Assembly (NCBI GenBank): GCA_900457075.1
Contig: UGYN01000002.1
Location: 3,596,001-3,660,000, forward strand
Direction of reading: 5' to 3'
DNA from: Serratia quinivorans
Lineage (GTDB): Bacteria; Pseudomonadota; Gammaproteobacteria; Enterobacterales; Enterobacteriaceae
DNA: 64,000 nucleotides
The notes below the pieces were generated by a model. It had not been told where the DNA came from. It ran no database searches and saw nothing but the letters and a program-made list of their open reading frames with translations. This document shows positions 1-7,535 of this stretch, piece by piece. Position 1 is the first letter of the stretch, and every line of letters starts with the position of its first letter. The position numbers and the translations under genes were made by a program.

Positions 1-1
1 C

Positions 2-682
2 GTGACTTATGAAGTTACCTCCATAACAGTGTCCCGCCCTATCGAAACCAACCAACTGTTTGGCCCGACTGCGTTAGCCTCGGTCTCCTGTCCCGGCGGT
101 GCGTGCAGTGGTAGCCTCACAACACCGCCCTCGTTCGGTGTAAAAGTAGACCCTGGTATGGACCACAACAAACTAAACACTGCAATCCGTTCAATGCTCC
201 CGCGACGGTCCTCTGACATAATTAACGTGCCAAGCTGGAAACCCTTCCTCAGTATCTGTGTAGCCGGCTGGCGCCAGGGTGGTAAATACACTATGGCCGC
301 CTGCACAGAGTTCGACCTCTCTAAACCCCCAGTCCCCACCATATGCGACATCTCTATTCCGAATAACCTCATTGACCACGGAACCGTATCCCCCACGTCC
401 TCTCCCGCGCCCGCGCAGACAACCATAAACGTAGCGTGCCGTGGTGGAAAGGGCGGATATATTGTATCCGTCCGTGGGCCCTCATCGAATGGTGATTTAA
501 ATATGGGTGAAGTAAAGTCTACATTAAGCATTGACGGTACCGTCGTCCGTGTGTCTGGGCCGGGTAAAAATTACCCCAACGGTGGCAACCGTACCATGGT
601 TTTATCCTCATCGCTCCATCTTGGTAATGCGGCTCCAGCGACCTACCAAGCGTCTGCAACAGTTGTGATTACCCTGATCTGA
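2..682 (+). CDS. Fimbrial adhesin or minor pilin, 5' end cut by window edge
   Basis: The frame is open to the left edge, so the true start and signal peptide lie outside the window and the GTG at 2 need not be the start. The last 90 or so residues look like a chaperone-usher pilin domain: a cysteine in TICDISIPNNLIDHGTV, a second in INVACRGG, and a C-terminal strand ATYQASATVVITLI of the alternating type that accepts a donor strand. The N-terminal part has two further cysteine pairs (SCPGGAC; CVAGW..AACTEF), as in two-domain tip proteins of the MrpH kind. It would be secreted and assembled on the cell surface. A regulator gene follows on the same strand. The pilin fold is inferred from the pattern; the receptor is unknown. 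Confidence 0.6.
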   Translation: MTYEVTSITVSRPIETNQLFGPTALASVSCPGGACSGSLTTPPSFGVKVDPGMDHNKLNTAIRSMLPRRSSDIINVPSWKPFLSICVAGWRQGGKYTMAACTEFDLSKPPVPTICDISIPNNLIDHGTVSPTSSPAPAQTTINVACRGGKGGYIVSVRGPSSNGDLNMGEVKSTLSIDGTVVRVSGPGKNYPNGGNRTMVLSSSLHLGNAAPATYQASATVVITLI

Positions 683-805
683 TTAATTTCCAGCCATAAC
701 CGTCGAGTATTTTGTATTGCATACCTATGGACGCCTATTCAATCGTAGAAACCTCGGTTAATAACATTGACCATATATCGAACCATAAATAAAATTGGAG
801 GAATT

Positions 806-1408
806 ATGAGTGAAATTATCACTATTCTTATAAAAGATTCTAATTATTATTTTAGTATCGGCCTTCATCATTTGCTTCTGGATTACTGCAGAAACAAAAA
901 AATCACATTACTTAAGTGTAGTTCAGCTCCCGTGGCACGATCCGTCGGACTGGTATTCCATGCCGTCAATTACGGCTCGATCGATCAGGTTTGCCACTAT
1001 TTTCCTCCCGAGAAGCCTCCTCCGATTTTATTTGTGATCCGGGATAGTCGTGACTATATCTGCCCGTCGGCGCTGCGCTGTACCCGCAAAAGCGGCACTA
1101 TCTACCGCGACCAACCGGTGGATGATATTTTGGCTATGATCACTGAGACGATGCGCAATCGCCGCTATATGCCCGCCAAACAGCCGCCCAGTTGTGGCCC
1201 TTGTACCGACAACCCGCTTAGTGCGCGTGAATGTGAAGTGCTGCGCCACCTTAAACGAGGTAATAGCCAGGTGAAAACCGCCGAAACTATGCAGTTGCAA
1301 GTCAAAACGGTGAATTCGCATAAACGCTCGGCTATGAAAAAACTCAACTTCACCCGCAATAACGAATTGCTTAACTGGATGTTGCGCGGAGGGCTTTCAT
1401 CCCGCTAA
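806..1408 (+). CDS. LuxR-family (helix-turn-helix) transcriptional regulator
   Basis: This 200-residue protein has a C-terminal LuxR/FixJ-type DNA-binding domain at about residues 138-195 (LSARECEVLRHL ... VKTVNSHKRSAMKKL). The N-terminal half resembles a degenerate receiver or ligand domain and shows no clear phospho-acceptor aspartate. I chose ATG 806 because GGAGG lies just upstream at 797-801; the frame is open further, from 767. It follows the fimbrial gene by about 120 bases on the same strand, and regulators of this size and domain order often sit at the end of fimbrial operons, so control of that fimbria is a reasonable inference. The target is not visible. Confidence 0.75.
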   Translation: MSEIITILIKDSNYYFSIGLHHLLLDYCRNKKITLLKCSSAPVARSVGLVFHAVNYGSIDQVCHYFPPEKPPPILFVIRDSRDYICPSALRCTRKSGTIYRDQPVDDILAMITETMRNRRYMPAKQPPSCGPCTDNPLSARECEVLRHLKRGNSQVKTAETMQLQVKTVNSHKRSAMKKLNFTRNNELLNWMLRGGLSSR

Positions 1409-1501
1409 CAGACAAAGAGATCGAAGGTATCAACACTGATCCTAATTTTAAATTTTGGGGTGGGGTTGTCACGGATTTTTTTAACAAGGAAAGTGTTATT
1501 A

Positions 1502-1957
1502 ATGATGAATAAAGCAAAACTCTTGCTGTTACTCACCGCAGGGTTAACGTTCTCACTAGCAGGCCATACGGAGTCGGTTAAAAAGGGCGATGATAATGGT
1601 CGGTTACCCGCGTACCGTTTAATCAACACGCCAGACAACCGCGCCGCCTTTATTAAAGGCAGCGTGCCTGGGTTAAAGAAAATTCCTGCGCACAGTTTTT
1701 GGTTCAGCAACACCATTGAAGAATGGCAAAAAGGGGTTCACCCGGCGCCAAGAAAACAGTATGTGGTGACGCTCAAGGGAACGTTAAGATTTAAGGTCAG
1801 CGATGGTTCCACCTTCATGATCGCCCCCGGCACGGTACTGTTGGCGGAAGATACCGAGGGGGAAGGGCACAGTTGGGAAATGGTCGACGGTGACGAATGG
1901 ATCCGGGCTTATATTCCCGTCAGCGGAACCGACGATTATTTTATTGCAGATGAATAA
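1502..1957 (+). CDS. Secreted cupin-domain protein
   Basis: This is a 151-residue protein with a clear N-terminal signal peptide (MMNKAKLLLLLTAGLTFSLAGHTES), so it is probably periplasmic. The rest reads as a single small cupin barrel, with a glycine-rich turn in TLKGTLRFKVSDGSTFMIAPGTVLLAEDTEGEGHSW. The histidine and glutamates in that stretch could bind a metal, but the full cupin HxH...E...H set is not obvious. The start at 1502 or 1505 follows an AAGGAAAG ribosome binding site. It is on the same strand as the regulator but about 90 bases away, and need not be co-transcribed. The substrate is unknown. Confidence 0.65.
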   Translation: MMNKAKLLLLLTAGLTFSLAGHTESVKKGDDNGRLPAYRLINTPDNRAAFIKGSVPGLKKIPAHSFWFSNTIEEWQKGVHPAPRKQYVVTLKGTLRFKVSDGSTFMIAPGTVLLAEDTEGEGHSWEMVDGDEWIRAYIPVSGTDDYFIADE

Positions 1958-2333
1958 TGACCTGAATGCATAGCTTCCTCCTTCTGGAGAGGTTCACTTC
2001 AACACGCGACTAAAGGTATGCCAATCCAAAGTAGGCCTTACAGCGACACTTCGTGCCTCATTGTAAAGCTTTTACTTGGCGAAGAGTAATTGCATTCCAA
2101 AAAGGCAAAGAGTGATAGGAGCTATTGAAGAGACAAAAACCGGCCTGAGCCGGTTTAGTGATTATTGCTGTTATTGTTATGATGTCAGCCACAATATGGC
2201 TCGTGTGATGCCCTGGTGTTGCTCTGTGTCTTTTCTTCACAGCCACTATAGGCAACCTCATCAGCAGGCGTCCAATGGGTTCGGCAGATCAATAATCGCT
2301 GATTGATCGGCCACACCGATCGTTAACGCCACA
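1958..2333. other. Intergenic stretch between cupin gene and satellite primase
   Basis: There is no convincing gene here. The only structured element is the hairpin at 2137-2156. Short open frames on both strands (2076-2306 plus, 2058-2261 minus) lack ribosome binding sites. No copy of the tmRNA 3' end, which would mark the far attachment site of the island, could be found here. Confidence 0.5.
2130..2156 (-). terminator. Rho-independent terminator downstream of satellite primase
   Basis: On the minus strand AAACCGGC-TCAG-GCCGGTTT forms a perfect 8-bp stem with a 4-base loop, followed by TTGTCT. It lies about 180 bases after the stop of the primase gene and would end the leftward satellite operon. 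Confidence 0.6.
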
Positions 2334-4667
2334 TCATGCGATATCGCACTTGGGCAACCAGTCCGCCTCACACTCCTCACTCAACGTCAGGTTGGTTTGC
2401 ATCCCCTGATTGGTTCTGCGTTTAAGCAACGTCAGCTCATGCTCCCTGAGCGTTTGCGGTACGGCCAACCCGAATGAGGTCAGGTTCATGGTATTTTGAT
2501 GCCCACGCGCCTCCATAAACGACAAGTAGGCGTGATAGAGGTAACGCCGTGGATTGGCCGGTCTGATATTGCCGTTCCCCATTAACATGCCCACCGGGGT
2601 ACTCAGCGTTGTCAGGTAGCCGCAGAAGTCCATTAACGGGTCGGACTGACGTTTGACGGCTAATGCTTCCTCTGAACTCTGTTGCGCCTGCAGCAACTCA
2701 CGGGCATCGTTCGGGTTAGCAAAGTGTTGCATCAGGTGACGGACAATGACCGCCAACTCTCCGCTGATTTTCTCCAACAGCTGTGGGTCACGTTCCTTCG
2801 CCGGTATCGCTTCGGGAAAAGTGATAATCACCCGGCGACGCGAGACACCGCCGCTGCGGTCACTGAAGCGCATCGGATTGTTATTCACCGCCAAAATCAC
2901 GGCCGGGATATAGGTAGAGTAGGCATCGCGGTATTTCGGGTCGATAGCCACCGCATCGCCCCCAGTGATGGCCTTGATACCTGCACCGTCACCGCTCCAT
3001 TTCTCCTGGTCGGGCAGAATAATCAGTGAGAACCCCACCACAGAGGCACGTTCACGCGCCGATTCCAGGTTGTCGATGGTCGCAGAGGTGGTATTGTCGG
3101 CACCAGCCAGCAAGCGGGCAATGGAGGCCATCACGCTTTTACCGCTTCCACCGGGGCCGGTCACCTCCAGGAACAGTTGCCAGTCGTAACGGTTCGCCAG
3201 CACCATAAACAGTGCCGCCAGAATGCGTTCCTGCTTGTCGTGGCTGTTCCCGGCCGCCCGCGTCAGCCACTGCCAGAAATGCGGCGCATGGTCGGCCAGG
3301 TTTTCTCCCGTGCGCGGCGGCGTGTAGTCCACGCTGTTGACGGTGCGCAGCCAATGTTCTTTACGGTGTGCGCTGAATTGGCCGCTGGCGGTATCAAACA
3401 CCCCATTGCGAAAGCCTATCAGGCATCGCACCGGTTCGCCCATCTGCGGCACCATCAGTTTGAGCGTATCCAGAATGCTGTTGATACCGGCCGCCGAGAA
3501 CGGCGCACGGACCTTCTGAAACAGCGCGGCAATCTCCCGGCTGAGTTGCCGATGCGGCAACACCTGCCAGGCACCCTGCGTATAGCGACACAGTTCCTCA
3601 CCGACCAACGGCACCGCCAGGGTGTTGCCATAATGTTCAGCCAGGAGTTCTGCCTTCTCACTGGCGCTCATGGCTTTCAGGTCGGCATCGCTGAGCGTAT
3701 CAAACGGGCTGGGCTGTTGGGGCTGGCTGAAAGCCGTCAACTGCTCGAGCGCGGCCAGTTTGCCCTGTTGCAGGTAAATGTCGTTCCAGTCACCGGTTTC
3801 TGAGGGCAATGCAAGCTTGCCGCCGCTCAATTGGGCGGCCTCTGCTGCCCGGGTCTGCCCGGTGCCGTTCTCGTCATTATCGGCTGCCAGCAGCAACGCC
3901 GAATCAGGGTAACGGGTGCGCAGCTGTTGCGCCATCGCGGGCAGGTTATTGGCACTGAGAGCCACGCAGACACTTTCCCCTGTCAGTTGATGCACGGTCA
4001 GGCCGGTGGCATAACCCTCGGTCAGCCAGATAACGTCAGTATTCTGGCCAGACAGGAAATGACAGGCGTCTTTCACCTGCCCCCCGGCCAGCGTGCGCTT
4101 GTCGCCTGCGGTATTGATTAACTGGATGTTGACCACCTCCCCTGTGCTGTCGGTCAGGGGTAGCAACAGGTCGCCGGGCTGGTAAGTGATACCGCCCACG
4201 CGCAATGACGGCCCCTGTAATGTCAGGGTATCGGTGTCCGGCCAGCCTTTGGCGGTCAGATAGGCATTCCCCGCTTGTTGCCGGGCGCTGGCAAGCAGTT
4301 GTCTGGCCTGCTGTGCTGCGTTATTTCGCACCTGCGCTTTGTCCTGCTGTTCCTGTTGAAGGTTCTGCTCCGGCCATACGGGTTCGATTTGCCCACCCAA
4401 TACCCCGGCCACCTTCACAGCGGCCTCTTTGGCGGTCACGGCCAGTGCTTTCTCAACCAGATTCAGACCATCGCCACTGCCGCACTGGTTACAGAACCAG
4501 GTGCCGCGCCCCTGTTGGTTATCAAAGCGAAAGCGGTCTTTGCCGCCGCAGGCCGGGCACGGCTGGGGTTTGCCGTTCGGTTGCAGGGCAATGCCAAGGG
4601 CCGGGAGTATCACCGGCCAATGGCCGGTGGCGGTGCGTACGGTCTGTGAAACGAAATGGGCGTTCAT
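2334..4667 (-). CDS. P4 alpha-type DNA primase/helicase of a satellite element
   Basis: This 777-residue protein has the same length and domain order as phage P4 alpha, the replication initiator that combines primase and helicase. An N-terminal zinc ribbon has C37-C40 and C59-C62. A TOPRIM-type primase core follows, with E217 in LTEGYATG and the acidic pair D263/D265 in AADNDENG. A superfamily 3 helicase follows with Walker A GPGGSGKS at 504-511 and a Walker B-like LIILPDQEKW. The start is ATG 4667, preceded by GGGAGA at a good distance; the frame is open upstream to 4817, but that part overlaps the preceding gene. It is the last gene of a tightly packed leftward operon that ends at the hairpin near 2137. 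In P4 this protein also binds iterons at the origin and crr. Confidence 0.93.
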   Translation of the reverse strand: MNAHFVSQTVRTATGHWPVILPALGIALQPNGKPQPCPACGGKDRFRFDNQQGRGTWFCNQCGSGDGLNLVEKALAVTAKEAAVKVAGVLGGQIEPVWPEQNLQQEQQDKAQVRNNAAQQARQLLASARQQAGNAYLTAKGWPDTDTLTLQGPSLRVGGITYQPGDLLLPLTDSTGEVVNIQLINTAGDKRTLAGGQVKDACHFLSGQNTDVIWLTEGYATGLTVHQLTGESVCVALSANNLPAMAQQLRTRYPDSALLLAADNDENGTGQTRAAEAAQLSGGKLALPSETGDWNDIYLQQGKLAALEQLTAFSQPQQPSPFDTLSDADLKAMSASEKAELLAEHYGNTLAVPLVGEELCRYTQGAWQVLPHRQLSREIAALFQKVRAPFSAAGINSILDTLKLMVPQMGEPVRCLIGFRNGVFDTASGQFSAHRKEHWLRTVNSVDYTPPRTGENLADHAPHFWQWLTRAAGNSHDKQERILAALFMVLANRYDWQLFLEVTGPGGSGKSVMASIARLLAGADNTTSATIDNLESARERASVVGFSLIILPDQEKWSGDGAGIKAITGGDAVAIDPKYRDAYSTYIPAVILAVNNNPMRFSDRSGGVSRRRVIITFPEAIPAKERDPQLLEKISGELAVIVRHLMQHFANPNDARELLQAQQSSEEALAVKRQSDPLMDFCGYLTTLSTPVGMLMGNGNIRPANPRRYLYHAYLSFMEARGHQNTMNLTSFGLAVPQTLREHELTLLKRRTNQGMQTNLTLSEECEADWLPKCDIA

Positions 4668-4681
4668 CGTCTTGTTCTCCC

Positions 4682-5017
4682 TTAATGCACGGTGGCGTGA
4701 CTGGCAGTTGCCAGATGGTCGCAGCACAGCTCGTCCATCAGCTTTTGTCCCAGTGTTGTCAGGCGCGGCGGTGCCACCAACACATCCGGCTGCACCATAT
4801 CGCTGAGCATGGTGCACGCCATGTCCATGCCCGCTTCTGCGCCGTGCTGTTGCACAAAGTACCCTTCCAGGCGCATAGCAATTAGCATCTGCAACTCGTC
4901 CAGCGTGTAACCAAGGCTCACCCGGTAAAAGGCGCAGCTGTCGCTATAGGCCTGTGCCACGGCGCGACGGAAAACGGCGGTACGGACTTCAATCGGTAAA
5001 CAGGATTGGGTACTCAT
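4682..5017 (-). CDS. Satellite protein of unknown function, 111 residues
   Basis: This is a small, mostly helical soluble protein with no recognisable catalytic motif. It overlaps the preceding gene by four bases (ATGA type) and is followed 14 bases later by the primase start, so translation is likely coupled within the satellite operon. Similar small genes are regular neighbours of P4-type primases in enterobacterial islands. I cannot assign a function. Confidence 0.65.
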   Translation of the reverse strand: MSTQSCLPIEVRTAVFRRAVAQAYSDSCAFYRVSLGYTLDELQMLIAMRLEGYFVQQHGAEAGMDMACTMLSDMVQPDVLVAPPRLTTLGQKLMDELCCDHLATASHATVH

Positions 5018-5277
5018 GCGGCGGGTGCCTCCATGCTGGCAAGAAGTTGGGGTTCACAGGTGTTGACGACGTGGCCGAGCTGGTCAGTCAGCACGGCGAT
5101 GACGGAGGCAAAGGCCGCCTGTTGAAAGGTGTCAGGGTGTTGTCCACTCAGGTCAAGGCTGTCCAGCATGTCGAGGAACAGCAAGCCGGTAGCATGTGCG
5201 TGCTGAAGACGCAGGAAGTCCGCATGCGGGATGGCGTAATGGGTTTCACTGTGGAAACGGGCGGCGAGCGTATTCAT
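5014..5277 (-). CDS. Satellite protein of unknown function, 87 residues
   Basis: This is a short protein (begins MNTLAARFHSETHYAIPHAD) with no recognised domain. Its ATG overlaps the stop of the Icd-like gene (ATGA) and its stop overlaps the start of the next small gene in the same way. The overlaps on both sides and a coding frame uninterrupted for its whole length support it as a real member of the leftward satellite operon. Confidence 0.6.
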   Translation of the reverse strand: MNTLAARFHSETHYAIPHADFLRLQHAHATGLLFLDMLDSLDLSGQHPDTFQQAAFASVIAVLTDQLGHVVNTCEPQLLASMEAPAA

Positions 5278-5828
5278 GCCACCCCCTGTACGGGCAGGCG
5301 ACCGGCAAACGCCAGAATGTAATCACGCGCCAGCAAACGTCGGGCGCTGCGCTCGGAATCCGCCACGGTACGCAGCATGCACGGGGTTGCCGTCAGGGCA
5401 GTACGGCGAATGGCCGCAAACAGGAAACAGAATTTGGGGTGAGTCGGGGTAAGGATAGTAGCCATGGTGGCAGCCTCCAATAAGTATTGGTTATTGCTAC
5501 CACCGAAGTTTCCACGCTTATGGGTGGTAGCCCAGACGGGGGTGGAAATACCGGCCTTATTGGAAACCGGCCTGACCGAAGTCAGCCCCGCCTGAGCCAC
5601 CATTGTTTGACTGCTGCGATAGCATAACATCCATCGCGCAAAAAATGAGCGCACACAGGCTACGACATAAAAAAACACGCCTGGCGCGTGTTGTGTCGCC
5701 AATAAGTTACTCGGGTTTCCACGCCCGGCTGCCGATTTTGCGACAGTGGGGGGACTATAGCGCAGCGCCGGACGTGGGGGCAAGCCGTAAGACGCCCCCG
5801 GACGTTCAATCGATCGCATAGTGATCAA
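5274..5828 (-). CDS. Icd-like cell-division inhibitor with Ash-type upstream frame
   Basis: The C-terminal 63 residues, from ATG 5465 (MATILTPTHPKFCFLFAAIRR ... ADSERSARRLLARDYILAF), match the family annotated in satellites and P1-like phages as host cell-division inhibitor Icd. GGAGG lies 8 bases before that ATG, so 5274-5465 is probably the translated gene. The same frame is open up to 5828 (TTG; ATG at 5819), and the extended product, with APGVFFYVVACVR in the middle, is of the Ash type. However, that upstream part contains a promoter, an antisense RNA and a terminator on the same strand, so much of it may be conserved RNA rather than protein. Expression of Icd should be controlled by that leader RNA. 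Confidence 0.7.
   Translation of the reverse strand: MITMRSIERPGASYGLPPRPALRYSPPTVAKSAAGRGNPSNLLATQHAPGVFFYVVACVRSFFARWMLCYRSSQTMVAQAGLTSVRPVSNKAGISTPVWATTHKRGNFGGSNNQYLLEAATMATILTPTHPKFCFLFAAIRRTALTATPCMLRTVADSERSARRLLARDYILAFAGRLPVQGVA
5474..5568 (-). promoter_or_regulatory. Icd leader switch: target and decoy of the C4-like RNA
   Basis: On the minus-strand transcript, GGTTTCCAATAAG (5568-5556) is complementary to two 8-base elements of the C4-like RNA, TGGAAACC and CTTATTGG. Close to the Icd start the same elements occur again as CGTGGAAAC (5516-5508) and CTTATTGG (5484-5477). The latter overlaps the GGAGG ribosome binding site (5478-5474). The leader can therefore pair with itself or with the small RNA, and either state could decide access to the binding site or termination. 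Confidence 0.55.
5667..5692 (-). terminator. Rho-independent terminator inside the Icd/Ash frame
   Basis: On the minus strand AACACGC-GCCAG-GCGTGTT is a 7-bp stem followed at once by a run of T. It stands directly after the C4-like RNA and before the Icd start, the position of the terminator that ends short immunity transcripts in P4. Confidence 0.75.
5690..5748 (-). ncRNA. C4/CI-type antisense immunity RNA
   Basis: Reading the minus strand, TGTCGC (5745-5740) can pair with GCGACA (5699-5694). This closes a fold of about 50 bases that contains an inner CGGG...CCCG hairpin whose loop carries GTGGAAA, and a single-stranded CTTATTGG. This is the architecture of the C4 RNA of phage P1 and the CI RNA of P4, small RNAs processed from the leader of the operon they repress. 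The promoter, RNA, terminator and target follow in the known order. Family assignment is from recalled architecture, not from a covariance search; exact ends are not determined. Confidence 0.65.
5754..5783 (-). promoter_or_regulatory. Sigma-70 promoter of the satellite immunity transcript
   Basis: TTGCCC (5783-5778) and TATAGT (5759-5754) on the minus strand are separated by 18 bases. This predicts a start near 5747, right at the 5' end of the C4-like RNA. Confidence 0.65.
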
Positions 5829-6070
5829 TGACCGGTTTGCAGGTGGTGATGGGTGTCGGCGGCTGCGTCGCTCAGAGACACCGGCCCGGTGTAAAACAGG
5901 TGCGGTTCGGCCTGGCGGCTGGTCAGACGGATGACACCGTGTTTAGTGCTGCAGTGTTCCGGCAAGACGATATCCGGGTGCTGGCGCTGCAGCAGGATAG
6001 CTTCGGCCACAAACAGCGCGTCGTTATCGTTCAGGGTAAAGCGGTGTCGGCCCAGGGTTAACTGCATCAT
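5825..6070 (-). CDS. Satellite protein of unknown function, about 80 residues
   Basis: This is a short protein (MMQLTLGRHRFTLNDNDALFVAEAILLQRQHPDIVLPEH...) without a known motif. The two possible ATG codons, 6070 and 6067, overlap the stop of the AlpA-like gene, so translation is probably coupled to it. It ends just before the promoter of the immunity RNA. It belongs to the set of small genes commonly found between AlpA-like regulators and P4-type primases; its role is unknown. Confidence 0.6.
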   Translation of the reverse strand: MMQLTLGRHRFTLNDNDALFVAEAILLQRQHPDIVLPEHCSTKHGVIRLTSRQAEPHLFYTGPVSLSDAAADTHHHLQTGH

Positions 6071-6330
6071 ATGGTGGCCCCCTGATGACGGTTGGCAATG
6101 CGCTCATCCATCCACTGCTCCACTTCGGAAACTAGCCAGGCGACGTTTTTGCCGCCCAACGAGATTTGGGCCGGGAACTGCTTGCGGGTCATCATCTCGT
6201 AAACGGTAGAGCGTGACAGACCTGTGGTGTAAAGCACTTCCGGCAGACGAATAAAGCGTTCGCGTGGGGTGTAATCACTGTGCACCGCAGGGGAAGGTGT
6301 GGCGTTAACGGGGCGGGAAACTGAAAGCAT
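6067..6330 (-). CDS. AlpA/Vis-like transcriptional regulator
   Basis: This is an 87-residue protein with a MerR/excisionase-type winged helix at about residues 28-78 (RFIRLPEVLYTTGLSRSTVY ... WLVSEVEQWMDERI), the signature of the AlpA family. In E. coli, AlpA activates the integrase of CP4-57, an element that also sits in ssrA, and P4 Vis represses and helps excise. The same roles, control of the integrase at 9859 and of the leftward operon, are the likely ones here. It is the first gene of that operon; the 1.2-kb non-coding region lies upstream. Confidence 0.85.
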   Translation of the reverse strand: MLSVSRPVNATPSPAVHSDYTPRERFIRLPEVLYTTGLSRSTVYEMMTRKQFPAQISLGGKNVAWLVSEVEQWMDERIANRHQGATI

Positions 6331-6620
6331 GTATTGCTACCTCTTTGTGTCCGGCCAGCTCTGACCGGGACTGTGTGAACTCTGGTAGCGCCCTATTATG
6401 TGAATATTTTGGGGGTTGGCAACAAGGGGTTGTTGTGTGGTGTATTAAGGAATCGTATGTAAAAACAACGAATTGTACTGAGTTGCACTAACCCATCATT
6501 CATCGTCATTCCTCGTTATTTTCTCATAGCTTTCAGCAATCAATACGCTATTTATAAATAGGTAGGAACATCAAAAATAAATCTAACCACGGCTAGCCAG
6601 AGAAAAGGTTATTTTTGGTT

Positions 6621-6726
6621 GAGTGCACAGTGGTGAACACTGAGTGATGAGTTTAAAACTCACTAGTCACGGTTTTATTTATTGATTTAATTATATTTTT
6701 TTACTTAAGTGAACAGTAGTGAATAG
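6621..6726. other. Possible replication origin with alpha-type iterons
   Basis: Copies resembling the P4 alpha-binding iteron (GGTGAACAG) appear as TGGTGAACACTGAGTGATGAG (split by variants) at 6631-6650 and AGTGAACAGTAGTGAATAG at 6708-6726. They bracket a very AT-rich block (6672-6704). An iteron cluster beside an AT-rich unwinding region upstream of a primase/helicase operon fits a replication origin. The copies are degenerate, so this is tentative. Confidence 0.4.
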
Positions 6727-6990
6727 TTTATATAAGAATTAAAACCTTGGTGGTGGTCTTTCAGACAGCGTTTAGAACGGATATCCAAAAAAAACTCTAT
6801 CGGAAAAACTGCGATGCTGCACGGTAGTCGAGTCGATTAGCCTCACATAGGACGCAGGGTAAACCAGAGATAAATCCCAACCATTAACATGATGTGATGA
6901 CCAAGCTCACAGTCAAACTGATGTTGTCGCATCCTCAATCCTCACCCGAAAATAGCCTTTTTCCTGGCTAGCCTGTGCCAAATTACGCGT

Positions 6991-7020
6991 GCATGCATAG
7001 GGTGCATGATTTTGCATGCA
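6991..7020. repeat. TGCATG direct repeats in island non-coding DNA
   Basis: GTGCATGCA, GTGCATG and TTGCATGCAA occur within 30 bases, ahead of the CCAGTACTGG palindrome at 7050-7059. The block resembles sequence I recall beside P4-type integrase modules in other enterobacterial islands; function unknown. Confidence 0.4.
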
Positions 7021-7342
7021 ATAAAATGTATGTCGTAGACCCTCCCGCACCAGTACTGGCGCGGTTTGCATCCCTTAATGCACCTGCATGAAAAGCGACA
7101 CATAAAGTGGGCAGGCGAGGCGGGGGTAGCATTGCGCGCACAGAGGTTTGAACAACTTTTTGTTTAATGCGTCAGCGTACCGCTGCTGCGTTTAAGAGGT
7201 TAGGATGAGTAGTGCAGTTATCGCGCCCTGACTGGCCGCCAAGTGAACTTTTTATGTTTTGTGAATGGGAGATGCCAGAGACGTTCATGCCCATTGGGGG
7301 GGCCTGCTACTCATTGATTAACACAGTACAGTGTTAGCAACA

Positions 7343-7406
7343 TCCGCTTCTGGCACTGAACGGCCAGGTACCGCTCACTGGCAGCTCTGAGCGAAAAGCC
7401 GACGTT
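7343..7406. repeat. Imperfect repeat, copy 1, upstream of OLD gene
   Basis: It begins TCCGCTTCTGGCAC and ends GAGCGAAAAGCCGACGTT. The same two blocks, at nearly the same spacing, recur at 9402-9468 on the other side of the OLD gene. Confidence 0.55.
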
Positions 7407-7535
7407 TTAACCGGTCTGTGATTCAGTTCATTGTATCTTTGATCGCGAAGTTAGATTATCGATAAGGTTCAAGCAGAAACTATGATGAAAAAACTGTTGG
7501 TTAGGCCCAAATGAAATTAGAACAAGGATAATATA

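Larger units (their letters stand above)
6331..7535. other. 1.2-kb non-coding region of the satellite
   Basis: No gene of credible length and start lies here on either strand. The left part is AT-rich and holds iteron-like repeats (6621-6726). The middle (about 6985-7230) holds three TGCATG direct repeats, a CCAGTACTGG palindrome and a long GC-richer stretch. The right end carries the first of the imperfect repeats that flank the OLD gene. Confidence 0.6.

Noticed and set aside
2058..2261. Minus-strand frame of 67 codons (GHHTSHIVADIITITA...) running through the terminator hairpin
   Set aside because: No ribosome binding site, and it reads through the 2137-2156 hairpin. It resembles Ash-type read-through frames but is too weak to call.
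2076..2306. Plus-strand frame of 76 codons
   Set aside because: Cysteine- and tyrosine-rich random-looking translation without a ribosome binding site or neighbours.
1958..2333. Left attachment site of the ssrA island
   Set aside because: No copy of the tmRNA 3' end could be found here or elsewhere in 1-9400; it must lie outside the window or be too degraded to see.
3177..3803. 208-codon frame opposite the primase
   Set aside because: Shadow of a real gene on the other strand; codon pattern and Walker and TOPRIM motifs belong to the minus strand.
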